Source: Chitinophaga qingshengii
GTDB lineage: Bacteria > Bacteroidota > Bacteroidia > Chitinophagales > Chitinophagaceae
DNA length: 64,000 nt
Direction: 5' to 3'
Assembly (NCBI RefSeq): GCF_014529935.1
Contig: NZ_JACVFC010000001.1
Span: forward strand, 3,472,001 to 3,536,000
Numbering within the stretch: the stretch's first letter is position 1; each line of letters starts with the position of its first letter. Below are positions 24,863-34,076 of the stretch, piece after piece. Made by a program: the position numbers and the translations under genes. Below the pieces are notes generated by a model. That model worked only from the letters and a program-made list of their open reading frames with translations. It was not told where the DNA came from and made no database searches.

Positions 24863-25450
24863 TTAAGCGTTAGCCGGAGAAGCGTAAACGTCCTCGTCGT
24901 TTTTGTCATATCTGCCATACCACCAGCCAGCTTCAGCCCGCTGTTCGTTGACATCGTGTGCACCAGCTTCGTTCAGGAAACGTTTGATTTCCTCTGCGTT
25001 GCTTTTTTCGGTGAGTTCGATGACCATTACAAACTTATCATCAGTTTGTCTGGGATGGAAGATATGTTTCTTTACGCCTGGCATTAACTGACACAGGTAG
25101 CAGAAAGTCATTACCATACCTACCGCCGCAAACAATACAGTCAGCTCGAAGGTAATAGGAATGAATGCCGGTAATGGAAAGTGAGGCTTACCACCGATGT
25201 TCAGCGGCCAGTCTACGTTAAATACCCAGCTCATGAAAGTTAAAGCCGTGGTGGTACCAGTGATACCATATATGAAACCGGCTGTGTGCAGGCTGGTTTC
25301 CCTTAAACCCATTGCATGATCCAGGCCGTGAACAGGAAAAGGAGTGTATACATCGTGCAACTTGTAACCTGCAGTGCGAACTTTCTTCACTGCCGGAAAC
25401 AACACTGCCTCATCGTCAAACAAGCCTACAACAAAATTTTTAACAGCCAT
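24863..25450 (-). CDS. actD: Alternative complex III subunit ActD (DUF3341)
   Basis: A 195-residue protein of the DUF3341 family. The N-terminal cytoplasmic portion (FVVGLFDDEAVLFPAVKKV, here read in two parts) and conserved YTPFPVHGLDHAMG precede two membrane helices (about 95-150). A C-terminal alpha/beta segment ends in the Bacteroidota-type DVNEQRAE. It anchors to the membrane part of ACIII without cofactors. Located between actC and actE. Confidence 0.92.
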   Translation of the reverse strand: MAVKNFVVGLFDDEAVLFPAVKKVRTAGYKLHDVYTPFPVHGLDHAMGLRETSLHTAGFIYGITGTTTALTFMSWVFNVDWPLNIGGKPHFPLPAFIPITFELTVLFAAVGMVMTFCYLCQLMPGVKKHIFHPRQTDDKFVMVIELTEKSNAEEIKRFLNEAGAHDVNEQRAEAGWWYGRYDKNDEDVYASPANA

Positions 25451-25498
25451 ATATTTAAAAATTCAAATTCCAATTAATTAATTCTGTCAATTCCTCTA

Positions 25499-26941
25499 TT
25501 AGTGAGCGTGTTCGTGGTGAACAGCTTTTGCAAATTGTTCTGCAGTTTCACCTTCGTATACTTCCATTTTCTCTTTAAAGTTCTCACCGGAAGTTTTCAG
25601 GATAGCCTTGATTTCAGCTACTGCGATTACCGGGAAGTATTTAGCGAACAGGAAGTAGCAAGTGAAGAACAGACCAAAAGTACCCATGTAGAAACCAACT
25701 TCCGGCCAGGACGGACGGTAGTAAGACCAGCTGGATGGCAGATAGTCGCGGTACAGGGAAGTACAGATGATCACAAAACGTTCGAACCACATACCGATGT
25801 TTACGATGATGGACATTACGAAAGTAACAGCCACGCTTCTTCTCATTTTACGGAACCAGAACACCTGCGGCGTGATTACGTTACATGTCATCATGATCCA
25901 GTAAGACCAACCCAGCGGACCGGCAGCACGATACTTGAAGAAAGTAGCGAACTCGTAAGGGTTAGCACCGTACCATGCCATGAAGAGCTCAGTCAGGTAA
26001 GCACAACCTACTACGGAACCGGTGAGTACGATTACCTTGTTCATGGCTTCCATGTGGCCCAGGGTAATGTATTCTTCCAGGTGTAATATTTTACGGGTGA
26101 TGATCAGCAGTGTTTGTACCATCGCGAAACCGGAGAAGATCGCACCCGCCACGAAGTAAGGAGGGAAGATGGTAGTATGCCAACCAGGAATAACGGAGGT
26201 AGCAAAGTCAAAAGATACGATGGTGTGTACAGACAGTACCAGCGGAGTAGATAAACCTGCCAGTACCAGCGACAGCGCCTCGTGACGTTGCCAGTGTTTG
26301 GTAGAACCTGTCCAACCGAAAGCAGCTACACCGTACAGCAGTTTACGCAGTTTGGTTTTAGCTCGGTCACGGATGGTAGCGAAGTCCGGAATCAGACCGG
26401 AGTACCAGAACAACAGGGAAACGGTAAAGTAAGTAGAGATCGCGAATACGTCCCACAGCAGCGGAGAGTTAAAGTTAACCCATACCGGACCGCGGGTGTT
26501 AGGATAAGGCAGGATAAAGAAAGCCATCCATACACGACCCATGTGAATAATCGGGAACTGGCCGGCGCACATTACCGCGAAGATGGTCATCGCTTCTGCC
26601 GCGCGGTTCACCCCTGTACGCCATCCCTGACGGAACAGCAGGAGGATGGCCGAAATCAGGGTACCGGCGTGACCGATACCTACCCACCATACGAAGTTGG
26701 TGATATCCCAACCCCAACCGATGGTTTTGTTCAGATTCCAAACACCCACACCGAAATAAATCTGCCAAAACACTGAAAATGCGCCGAAGCCCAACAGTGC
26801 CAGTGAAATTACAAAGCCTACATACCACAATTTACCAGGCTTCCCTTCAATGGGACTAATGATATCTTCCGTTACCTGGTGATAATCCTTAACCCCGTCA
26901 ACTAAAGGTTCTCTCAGTGTGGATTCGTATTTTAAACTCAT
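25499..26941 (-). CDS. actC: Alternative complex III subunit ActC (NrfD-like)
   Basis: A 480-residue NrfD/PsrC-type integral membrane protein with ten helices. It contains the putative quinol site and proton pathways of ACIII. Conserved blocks include FVWWVGIGHAGTLISAILLL, MGRVWMAFFILPYPN and GAIFSGFAMVQTLL. The C-terminus is cytoplasmic and His-rich. It lies between actB and actD. A 116-bp gap upstream contains repeated TAGCT blocks (26950-26980). Confidence 0.94.
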   Translation of the reverse strand: MSLKYESTLREPLVDGVKDYHQVTEDIISPIEGKPGKLWYVGFVISLALLGFGAFSVFWQIYFGVGVWNLNKTIGWGWDITNFVWWVGIGHAGTLISAILLLFRQGWRTGVNRAAEAMTIFAVMCAGQFPIIHMGRVWMAFFILPYPNTRGPVWVNFNSPLLWDVFAISTYFTVSLLFWYSGLIPDFATIRDRAKTKLRKLLYGVAAFGWTGSTKHWQRHEALSLVLAGLSTPLVLSVHTIVSFDFATSVIPGWHTTIFPPYFVAGAIFSGFAMVQTLLIITRKILHLEEYITLGHMEAMNKVIVLTGSVVGCAYLTELFMAWYGANPYEFATFFKYRAAGPLGWSYWIMMTCNVITPQVFWFRKMRRSVAVTFVMSIIVNIGMWFERFVIICTSLYRDYLPSSWSYYRPSWPEVGFYMGTFGLFFTCYFLFAKYFPVIAVAEIKAILKTSGENFKEKMEVYEGETAEQFAKAVHHEHAH

Positions 26942-27057
26942 ATTCTATAAGCTTTTAGCTGCTAGCTTCTAGCTACTAGCCCTTGTCTTTTGTTATGATC
27001 TCAGATTCTGTAACTGTCTTTGTTATTTTCTCCCTTAACGTTACTTGTTAAAAGATC

Positions 27058-30000
27058 TTACGCATGATGCGCTTCTTCCTTGTGAGCAGATTCTTTCTCT
27101 GCTTTTTTAGGAGCGGCATCTTTGTTTCTGATCTTAGCCAGGTAGTTGATTGAAGGCAGTACGTGTGTTTCTTCCAGCACGTAGTACATTCTTTCAGTTT
27201 GCTCTTCGTTACGGATCTTATAGATTTCGCTGTTTTTGTCGTTTACGTTACCGAATACGATCGCATCAGCGCCACAAGCCTGCTGGCAAGCTGTTTTAGC
27301 AGCACCGTCTTTCAGCGGGTGACCTGCTTTCTTAGCGTCCAGTTTAGCTTCCTGTAAACGTTGTACGCAGAAAGAACATTTTTCCATCACACCACGGCTA
27401 CGAACCACTACATCAGGGTTCAGTACCATACGGGTGAGGTTATCGTTCATATCAGCAACATCGTACAGGTTGTTTTCGAAGCTGTCCGCACCGTTCCAGT
27501 CTCTCCAGTTGAGGCGACGAACTTTGTAAGGACAGTTGTTAGCGCAATAACGGGTACCGATGCAACGGTTGTAAGCCATCTGGTTAATACCTTCAGAGCT
27601 GTGGTTGGTAGCACCAACCGGGCAAACGTTTTCGCAAGGTGCGTTATCGCAGTGCTGGCACAGCATTGGCTGGAACACTACTTCCGGATTGTTCTCATCA
27701 CCGCTGAAGTAACGGTCGATACGGATCCAGTGCATTTCGTGTCCTTTACCTACTTCCTCTTTACCTACTACAGAAACGTTGTTTTCTGCCTGACAAGCAA
27801 TGGTACAAGCGCCGCAACCGAAGCAGGTGTTCAGGTCGATGGACATGCCCCATTTGATACCAGGGTAGGGGTGAGAAGAGTACAGGGTAGCATCGCTGCG
27901 GAAGTCTTTACCAAACTTATCCAGTTCCCTTCTGTCTTCATTCACTTCTTTCGGATTGTGGCTGAATTCAGCGAGGGTAGTTTCTTTAATGATAGGACGG
28001 CCTTCGTAGCTGTTGTGTGTTTGTGTTAACGCAACAGGGTACATTTTACCGGTAGCTTCTACTGCAGCGTCTGCAGTGAAGTAATCGAAAGTCTGACCGT
28101 TGAAGCTTACGAGCGGGTAAGCGTTCTGGCCGATGCCAGCGGCAGCGCGGCCAATATTTTTACCACGGCCGTAACCTACTGCGATAGCGATCGTTTCAGG
28201 GTGGATACCTGGTACAATCAGCATTGGCAGTACGATTTCTTTACCGTTGGTTTTTATTTTCAGTTCTTTTTTCTCAACGTTGATTTCGTAGTCATCACCC
28301 AGTTGAGCAGAGAATGTTTTAGCGAGCGTGTTGGAGATACAAGCGTAGTTGTCCCAGGTAGCGCGGGTGATCGGATCAGGCATTTCCTGCAACCATGGGT
28401 TGTTGGCTTGTCTACCGTTACCGATGGCTACTTTTTCGTACAGTACTACTTCGTATTTACCACCTTTTTTCGCGCCGGAGATTTTCGCAGCAGCGCCGGC
28501 GATATCACCGGAGAAGGAGGCGCCACCTAAAGCGGGAGCCGTAGTTGGTTCAACCACACCATCCTGCAGTGCTTTATCCCATGCTTCCTGGCTACCCAGT
28601 TTAGCTACCCATTCAGCCTTCAGATAGTCGGCCCAGGCAGTGGTGTTACCAGTCCATGCCAGCAGGGAATCCTGTGCAGCACGTGTTTTGAAGAGAGGGG
28701 AGATGGTAGGTTGTGCGAAGCTGTAGTAACCTGGTTTGCCCTGAGCGTCGTTCCAGTTTTCCAAGAAGTGGTGATCAGGAGCAGCGAACTTACACAGTTC
28801 AGTTGTTTCGTCGAGGCGGTCGTTGAAGGACAGGGAGAGTTTTACTTTCTTCAGGCCTTCGCTGAATTTAGCCGCGTCGAAGTAGTCGTAAGCCGGGTTA
28901 GCGCCATATACCAGTACAGCACCGATGCTGCCTGCGTTCATGTCGTCTACCAGTTTGGTCATATCGCTGTCGATACCCTGGCGGTAGCCGGAAGGGTTAG
29001 CCCAGTCGATAGTAGTACCGTTAGCGCCTACGATATTGTTGATCGCGTTAACGATCAGTTGAGTGTTTACGTCGTTGGAGCCGCTTACTACCAGTGCTTT
29101 ACCGGCGAATTTCTTCAGTTCAGCAGCAGCTTTCTTAATACCTTCTTCTACTTTAGCATCCAGTTTGGGAGCGGTTACGCTGCCGCCTACAGCTGCCAGC
29201 AGGGCCAGTGCTACTGCACCAGCTTCAGAAGGTCTGTGCGTATATCTTTCGTCAGCGTTTGCACCGGTGAGGCTCATATTGCTTTCGAACGCGAACAGTT
29301 TGGACATTTCCAGCTGTTTAGCGCTCACCTTACGGGTTTGTGCAAATTGACGGGCGTATTCAACGGGGTTGAGCCAGGTACCGATGAAGTCGGCGCCAAG
29401 GCTAACGATTGCTTTTGCGTTTTCGAAGTGGTAGGAAGGGATGGTCCTTTTACCGTAGGAAGCCTCGTTAGCGAGCAGCATACCGGAGTATGATACCGGA
29501 TCGTGCACTACGTGGCGGGAGTTGGGATACTTAGCCAGGAAAGCGTCGATTACTTTCTTAGTGCTTGGGCTGAGGATGGAAGTGCTTAACAAAACAACGG
29601 GAGCACCGCCGAGGCCGGCCAGTGCAGCGCTTACTTGTTTATCCAGTTCCGCCCAGGTTGTTTCAGTACCGCCGATAGTCGGGAAACGCAGACGAGCTAC
29701 GTCGTACAGGCTCAATACAGTGCCTTGTACTTTTGCTGAAGTAGAACCACCTGTGATGGAAGACAGGGTGTTACCTTCTATTTTAATGGGACGGCCTTCG
29801 CGGGTTTTAACCACCACCGGCACATACTCACCATCGATGGTGTAAGAAGAAGCATAATAGTTGGCTACGCCCGGAGTAATTTCCTCCGGTTTGTTCACGT
29901 AAGGGATAGCCTTATGAACGGGCGTTTCGCAGCTGGCAGCGATAGTAGCCGCAGCTGTAGTGAAACCGAGGTATTTCAGAAAGTCCCGGCGGGGGGTAGT

Positions 30001-30123
30001 CGCATTCAACAGGCCTTCACTCTCAAACGGTAATTCTTCACTGAATTCGTTCTTCACAATTTCCTGATGCGCTTCGGTATTGTGCAACTCCTCCAAGCCT
30101 TTCCAATACTTTTTTTGCTCCAT
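27058..30123 (-). CDS. actB: Alternative complex III subunit ActB (molybdopterin-like and Fe-S domains)
   Basis: A 1021-residue periplasmic subunit. An internal twin-arginine motif TPRRDFLKYLGF (Arg45-46) follows a 40-residue leader, then a hydrophobic stretch ending IAASC (Cys65), which could be lipidated. Residues ~80-740 resemble a molybdopterin oxidoreductase; known ActB proteins carry no Mo cofactor. Residues ~760-960 are a ferredoxin domain with four Cys clusters: CFGCGACTIAC, CQHCDNAPCENVC, CIGTRYCANNC and CSFC with CQQAC. They should hold one [3Fe-4S] and three [4Fe-4S] centres that pass electrons from quinol to ActA. Confidence 0.95.
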   Translation of the reverse strand: MEQKKYWKGLEELHNTEAHQEIVKNEFSEELPFESEGLLNATTPRRDFLKYLGFTTAAATIAASCETPVHKAIPYVNKPEEITPGVANYYASSYTIDGEYVPVVVKTREGRPIKIEGNTLSSITGGSTSAKVQGTVLSLYDVARLRFPTIGGTETTWAELDKQVSAALAGLGGAPVVLLSTSILSPSTKKVIDAFLAKYPNSRHVVHDPVSYSGMLLANEASYGKRTIPSYHFENAKAIVSLGADFIGTWLNPVEYARQFAQTRKVSAKQLEMSKLFAFESNMSLTGANADERYTHRPSEAGAVALALLAAVGGSVTAPKLDAKVEEGIKKAAAELKKFAGKALVVSGSNDVNTQLIVNAINNIVGANGTTIDWANPSGYRQGIDSDMTKLVDDMNAGSIGAVLVYGANPAYDYFDAAKFSEGLKKVKLSLSFNDRLDETTELCKFAAPDHHFLENWNDAQGKPGYYSFAQPTISPLFKTRAAQDSLLAWTGNTTAWADYLKAEWVAKLGSQEAWDKALQDGVVEPTTAPALGGASFSGDIAGAAAKISGAKKGGKYEVVLYEKVAIGNGRQANNPWLQEMPDPITRATWDNYACISNTLAKTFSAQLGDDYEINVEKKELKIKTNGKEIVLPMLIVPGIHPETIAIAVGYGRGKNIGRAAAGIGQNAYPLVSFNGQTFDYFTADAAVEATGKMYPVALTQTHNSYEGRPIIKETTLAEFSHNPKEVNEDRRELDKFGKDFRSDATLYSSHPYPGIKWGMSIDLNTCFGCGACTIACQAENNVSVVGKEEVGKGHEMHWIRIDRYFSGDENNPEVVFQPMLCQHCDNAPCENVCPVGATNHSSEGINQMAYNRCIGTRYCANNCPYKVRRLNWRDWNGADSFENNLYDVADMNDNLTRMVLNPDVVVRSRGVMEKCSFCVQRLQEAKLDAKKAGHPLKDGAAKTACQQACGADAIVFGNVNDKNSEIYKIRNEEQTERMYYVLEETHVLPSINYLAKIRNKDAAPKKAEKESAHKEEAHHA

Positions 30124-30218
30124 GTTATATTAACGAGTTACGTTTTATGAATTTTGATATCTTCTGAAACACGTCATGATTTTCTGTAAGCAGAAAATCA
30201 TGATGCGTTAAATCCTTT

Positions 30219-31490
30219 CTAGTAGTGACATTTTTGACATTCAGTACCACCTACCATTTCAACAGTCACACTATCGATCTTCTTATCTTTAATATCCTGA
30301 TGAAGTTTCTCGAAGATGCTGTAGTAGTTGTTGTCAGCGAACTGTACTTTAGTGGTACGGTGACAGTTAATACACCAACCCATTGAGAGGTCAGCGAACT
30401 GGTGAACCTCGTCCATTTCGGTGATAGCACCGTGGCAGGTCTGACATTGTTGTTTACCGGCTACCACGTGTTGGGAGTGGTTGAAGTAAACGTGGTCAGG
30501 CAGGTTGTGGATCTTAGTCCATTCGATAGGACGACCTGGTTTGGTATACTTACCTTTTTCAGCGTCCCAGCCTACGTAATCGTATAATTTTGCGATTTCT
30601 GCGGTACCGTCCACTTTCTTGCCTTCAGCAGTAAACAGCTCAGGGCCGGAGTACTCTTTAATGGCTTTGTGACAGTTCATACAGATGTTCTCGGAAGGAA
30701 TCATAGCGTGCTTGCTCTTCTCAGCACCGGCGTGGCAATACAGACAGTTGATCTGGTTGATGCCGGCGTGCACTTTGTGGCTGTAGAAGATCGGCTGCTC
30801 AGGCATATAGTCTTTCTGACGACCCAGCCCGATAGCTCCCTGGATGGTGAAGTAACCGCCTACCATGAAGAGCACCAGGATACCCAGGGCGATGTAGGCT
30901 TTGTTTTTGTAGAAGGGGATCGGCTCAGGAGTAGGATGACCTTCTTTATCACCAGCAAGTTTGTTCAGGTTGCTGTTGATTTGCATCAGGATCAGGGCTA
31001 CCACAGCCAGGATCAGGGTGATAATACCGAAAAGCAGGCTGTTGTCGCTGCCTTGCTCTTTGGCACCGGCAGTTGCAGGACCTTCTTTAGGAGTACCACC
31101 TACAGGTTTAGCCTCTTCAACTTTAATGAACGCCAGGATGTCGTCAATATCTTCATTGGTTAATGAAGGGAAAGCCGTCATCGCGGTTTTGTTGTACTCA
31201 TTAAAGAGGTCGTTGGCGTACTTGTCGCCAGACGCCAATACGGACGCGGAGTTATGAATCCACTGGTGCAATAATTTCTTATCAGCCCAGCGACCTTCTA
31301 CCCCCGCCAGTGCAGGACCTGTCAGCTTCTTGTGGACATTGTGACATGAAGCGCAGTTTTGTTGGAAGATTTGCTTACCCTTGGCAGGATCCGCTGCTTT
31401 TACGGCAGAAAACGGAATTACTATACTAGCGCATAGAATAAGCACACTCACAAAATGCTTGCGCAAAAGAATGGAAACACGACGATACAC
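30219..31490 (-). CDS. actA: Alternative complex III subunit ActA fused to a monoheme cytochrome c
   Basis: A 423-residue c-type cytochrome with six CxxCH sites. Residues 33-125 form a monoheme cytochrome c (CASCH, 46-50). Two helices follow (about 152-170 and 198-215). The pentaheme ActA part has CLYCH (249), CMNCH (270), CQTCH (349), CINCH (373) and CQKCH (418). An N-terminal signal peptide precedes ADPAKGKQIF. Canonical ActA proteins have only five hemes, so this is a natural fusion. It is the first gene of the long respiratory operon. Confidence 0.94.
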   Translation of the reverse strand: MYRRVSILLRKHFVSVLILCASIVIPFSAVKAADPAKGKQIFQQNCASCHNVHKKLTGPALAGVEGRWADKKLLHQWIHNSASVLASGDKYANDLFNEYNKTAMTAFPSLTNEDIDDILAFIKVEEAKPVGGTPKEGPATAGAKEQGSDNSLLFGIITLILAVVALILMQINSNLNKLAGDKEGHPTPEPIPFYKNKAYIALGILVLFMVGGYFTIQGAIGLGRQKDYMPEQPIFYSHKVHAGINQINCLYCHAGAEKSKHAMIPSENICMNCHKAIKEYSGPELFTAEGKKVDGTAEIAKLYDYVGWDAEKGKYTKPGRPIEWTKIHNLPDHVYFNHSQHVVAGKQQCQTCHGAITEMDEVHQFADLSMGWCINCHRTTKVQFADNNYYSIFEKLHQDIKDKKIDSVTVEMVGGTECQKCHY

Positions 31491-31536
31491 AGCCTATATA
31501 GTTTAGATTTGACCTAAAGTTTCTTAAAAGTGCCAG

Positions 31537-31544
31537 CAAAAATA
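31537..31544 (-). promoter_or_regulatory. -7 box of the act-cox operon promoter
   Basis: The minus strand reads TATTTTTG (consensus TAnnTTTG), with TTG 22 nt upstream as a -33 element. Transcription would begin about 40 nt before actA. The rest of the 31491-31938 gap is AT-rich; besides this promoter it has only a distant inverted repeat, AGGGATATAG (31763-31772) and CTATATCCCT (31810-31819). Confidence 0.5.
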
Positions 31545-31938
31545 AGACACAATGTTGACAATTTACCAACAATTCTAAAAATTATTTGCCTTAAGAAAAG
31601 CGTCATTTTGGCTCCCCGAACGATGACATCCCTGTTGTAATCCTTTATGCTGGCTAATTACGGAGTACCCCGCTCCTGACCTTTCAAAACTTATTATTTT
31701 GATTGAAAGTTCGATTCCATTTTATTGACAGGCCTATATAATAGCAGGACAGGCGTTTTGCAAGGGATATAGTATTATTATATGCAGATCCAAACTTCAT
31801 AGCGGCCCCCTATATCCCTGCCTACATAATATATTATATTACCTCAACCGCCTGAATTTACAGTAAGAATCTTATTTTTACCATTAATAACCTGCCACCG
31901 GACCAGAATGTTCAATCTGTCTGTAAAAAATAACTCCC

Positions 31939-32697
31939 ATGCGTACACTCATTGGCTTATCCGCCCTTTTCGCCGTCCTGACGGCCTGTAACAATCACCC
32001 AACTACCCAAACCGGCACTGATAGCGCCACTGGCGGCACCACTACACCAAAGGCCACCACTACGGCGACCCACATCACCGGCACCTACCAGGGTACCCTG
32101 CCCTGTGCAGATTGCCCGGGTATGGATTACCAGATCAGTCTCTTCGACGATCATACCTTTACCGAACTGGTATCCTACCAGGGCAGGGGACAAGGCATCG
32201 CCTATACCGAAAAAGGAACCTGGCAACAGATCAACGACTCTATTGTCAGCATTAAGAAAAAAACCGACAGCAGCTCTTTCCTCGCTTCGGAAAATAAACT
32301 CCTGGTATTGGACAAACAAGGCAAACGCATTGAAGGCGCCCTCGCCAGCAACTATGTGCTGAAACCGGTAGAAGGCGGCGACCGCCGCGACATACTGGCC
32401 CGGAAAGCCAGTGACGGCGTTACCTTCACCGCCAATGGCAACGAACCCTTCTGGAGCCTCGACGTGGAAGCCCGGAAAATCAAGTTCTATACCGCTGCCG
32501 GCGATAGTGTCCTGGCTACCCTGCCTGCCGCCCGGCCCAATACTGATACCCTGAAGGTGTATACCACCCCGCAACTGACTGTCTCCATCCGGAATGTGAT
32601 GTGTACCGATGATATGAGCGGACTCATGCGCCCAAATACTGTAGAAGTAAAGGTAAAAGACCAAACTTATCATGGTTGCGGGGAGTATGTGAAATAA
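31939..32697 (+). CDS. NlpE-like lipoprotein with COG3650-type C-terminal domain
   Basis: A 252-residue lipoprotein (lipobox LTAC) with a Thr-rich linker, then two modules. Residues ~45-145 are an NlpE N-terminal beta-barrel with CADCPG, the paired Cys also found in the copper-responsive E. coli NlpE. Residues ~155-250 match the COG3650 type, with GNEPFWSLDV, MCTDDMSG and the final HGCGEYV. It is likely on the outer membrane, facing the periplasm. Involvement in envelope or copper stress is inferred from NlpE; the C-terminal domain has no assigned role. Confidence 0.85.
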   Translation: MRTLIGLSALFAVLTACNNHPTTQTGTDSATGGTTTPKATTTATHITGTYQGTLPCADCPGMDYQISLFDDHTFTELVSYQGRGQGIAYTEKGTWQQINDSIVSIKKKTDSSSFLASENKLLVLDKQGKRIEGALASNYVLKPVEGGDRRDILARKASDGVTFTANGNEPFWSLDVEARKIKFYTAAGDSVLATLPAARPNTDTLKVYTTPQLTVSIRNVMCTDDMSGLMRPNTVEVKVKDQTYHGCGEYVK

Positions 32698-32725
32698 CTC
32701 CCGTCCGAAAAAACTGTTGAAATAG

Positions 32726-32733
32726 TACCTTTG
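32726..32733 (+). promoter_or_regulatory. -7 box of the purN promoter
   Basis: TACCTTTG matches TAnnTTTG. Initiation would be 10-13 nt before the TTG start codon of purN, giving a very short leader. Confidence 0.5.
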
Positions 32734-32750
32734 CGGCTAAAACAGAACAG

Positions 32751-33317
32751 TTGAAAAACATTGTCATTTTCGCATCGGGTGCAGGAAGCAACGCGCAAAA
32801 GATCATCGATCATTTCAGGAATTCAGATAAAGCCAAAGTATCCCTGATTATATGCAACAAACCAGGAGCGGGCGTGCTCGACATCGCCCAACGGGAAGGG
32901 ATACCCGCTGTATTAATTGAAAAGGAGAAATTCTTCCATACAGATACCTATGTGGAACTGCTGAAAGCGCAGCATACAGACCTGATCGTGCTGGCTGGTT
33001 TCCTTTGGAAAGTACCGGCTAACCTGGTGGCAGCATTTCCCAACCAGATCATCAATATTCATCCGGCGCTGCTCCCGAAATTTGGCGGAAAAGGCATGTA
33101 CGGGCATTTTGTGCACGAAGCGGTAATTGCCGCCGGGGAAACAGAAAGTGGCATCACCATTCATTATGTCAATGAAAAATATGATGATGGCGAAAGCATC
33201 CTCCAGGAACGCTGCGCGATCACTGCGGAAGATACCCCGGAGACAGTGGCCCGTAAGGTTCAGGCGTTGGAGCATCAATGGTTTCCGGTAATTGTGGAAC
33301 GAATATTGCTAAAATAA
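32751..33317 (+). CDS. purN: Phosphoribosylglycinamide formyltransferase
   Basis: A 188-residue GAR transformylase that uses 10-formyl-THF in step 3 of purine synthesis. The phosphate-binding FASGAGSNAQKI, catalytic Asn/His in IINIHPALLPKFGGKGMYG (split here by length) and the Asp of HYVNEKYDDG are all present. Translation begins with TTG; no in-frame ATG exists nearby and the promoter lies too close for an earlier start. It stands apart from other pur genes and ends in a strong hairpin. Confidence 0.96.
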   Translation: MKNIVIFASGAGSNAQKIIDHFRNSDKAKVSLIICNKPGAGVLDIAQREGIPAVLIEKEKFFHTDTYVELLKAQHTDLIVLAGFLWKVPANLVAAFPNQIINIHPALLPKFGGKGMYGHFVHEAVIAAGETESGITIHYVNEKYDDGESILQERCAITAEDTPETVARKVQALEHQWFPVIVERILLK

Positions 33318-33320
33318 TAA

Positions 33321-33355
33321 ACGGTATGCGGCCCTTACCAGTGGCCGCATACCGT
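33321..33355 (+). terminator. Terminator of purN
   Basis: A perfect 13-bp stem (33321-33333 with 33343-33355) and 9-nt loop begin 3 bp after the purN stop. Confidence 0.75.
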
Positions 33356-33389
33356 CCGTCAACCCTCTCACTCGTTACCTACTAACTGT

Positions 33390-34061
33390 ATGAAAAAGAC
33401 TCTGTTGCTCATCGGAATACTCTGTTTGTCTGCGGCATCAGCCTATGCCCAGGACGGCGGAAAAAAGATCCGGGCTACCTACCTCAAAATAAATCCCACT
33501 ACCCTGATTAATGAACTGGACATTATCCTGGAACAGGACATCTCCGACAAAATCAGCATAGAGCTGGGTGTCAGTGGTATTTATACCGATTATCCCGACT
33601 ACGTTCTGGCCAAGAAAATCGACTTCGGCCAGAAAAAACCCGATATCAGCACAGAACAATTTGTAGACGGGCGTGGCCTCGGATTCCGGGCAGGGCTCCG
33701 TTATTACCTGATCACCCGGGAAATAGGTCCCAGTTCCGCTGCCGGTACCTACTTTGAACCGATACTGATCTACAAAAAGTTGTTCTACTCCAATGAAGAT
33801 GTGGTCTTCAACAACAACACCTACACCAATTCCGGCTCTAAAGATGTATATGCGATACAGTTACTTGTAGGCCGCCAGTTCCGCAGGGAGAAACTGGTGC
33901 TCGATCCCTACTTCGGTATCGGCCTCCGTGGCAAAGCCTATCATTCCGATAATTATGAATCAGGCGAAAACGGGGTAGTGAACCGTAACAAGGGCACCCT
34001 GGTAAGCGTACTGCCCAGCCTGCACCTGGGTATCAAGCTGGGCCTCCGCCTTCGCAAGTAA
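33390..34061 (+). CDS. Predicted outer-membrane beta-barrel protein
   Basis: A 223-residue protein with a clear signal peptide (cleavage after AYAQ). The mature region has alternating polar/hydrophobic strands (KISIELGVSGIY, GLGFRAGLRYYL, YAIQLLVGRQF and LHLGIKLGLRLRK), typical of a small eight- to ten-stranded barrel of the DUF3575-like group. No catalytic motif was seen. Convergent with the TonB receptor gene (15-bp gap). Function unknown. Confidence 0.75.
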   Translation: MKKTLLLIGILCLSAASAYAQDGGKKIRATYLKINPTTLINELDIILEQDISDKISIELGVSGIYTDYPDYVLAKKIDFGQKKPDISTEQFVDGRGLGFRAGLRYYLITREIGPSSAAGTYFEPILIYKKLFYSNEDVVFNNNTYTNSGSKDVYAIQLLVGRQFRREKLVLDPYFGIGLRGKAYHSDNYESGENGVVNRNKGTLVSVLPSLHLGIKLGLRLRK

Positions 34062-34076
34062 TACAACGTTCACCAT

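Noticed and set aside
26950..26980. TAGCT-rich short repeats before actC
   Set aside because: Simple short repetition of about 30 bp without a clear structure or partner; too little to support a functional call.
27058..30123. Catalytic molybdoenzyme
   Set aside because: The gene order and neighbours are those of alternative complex III, whose ActB carries no molybdopterin.
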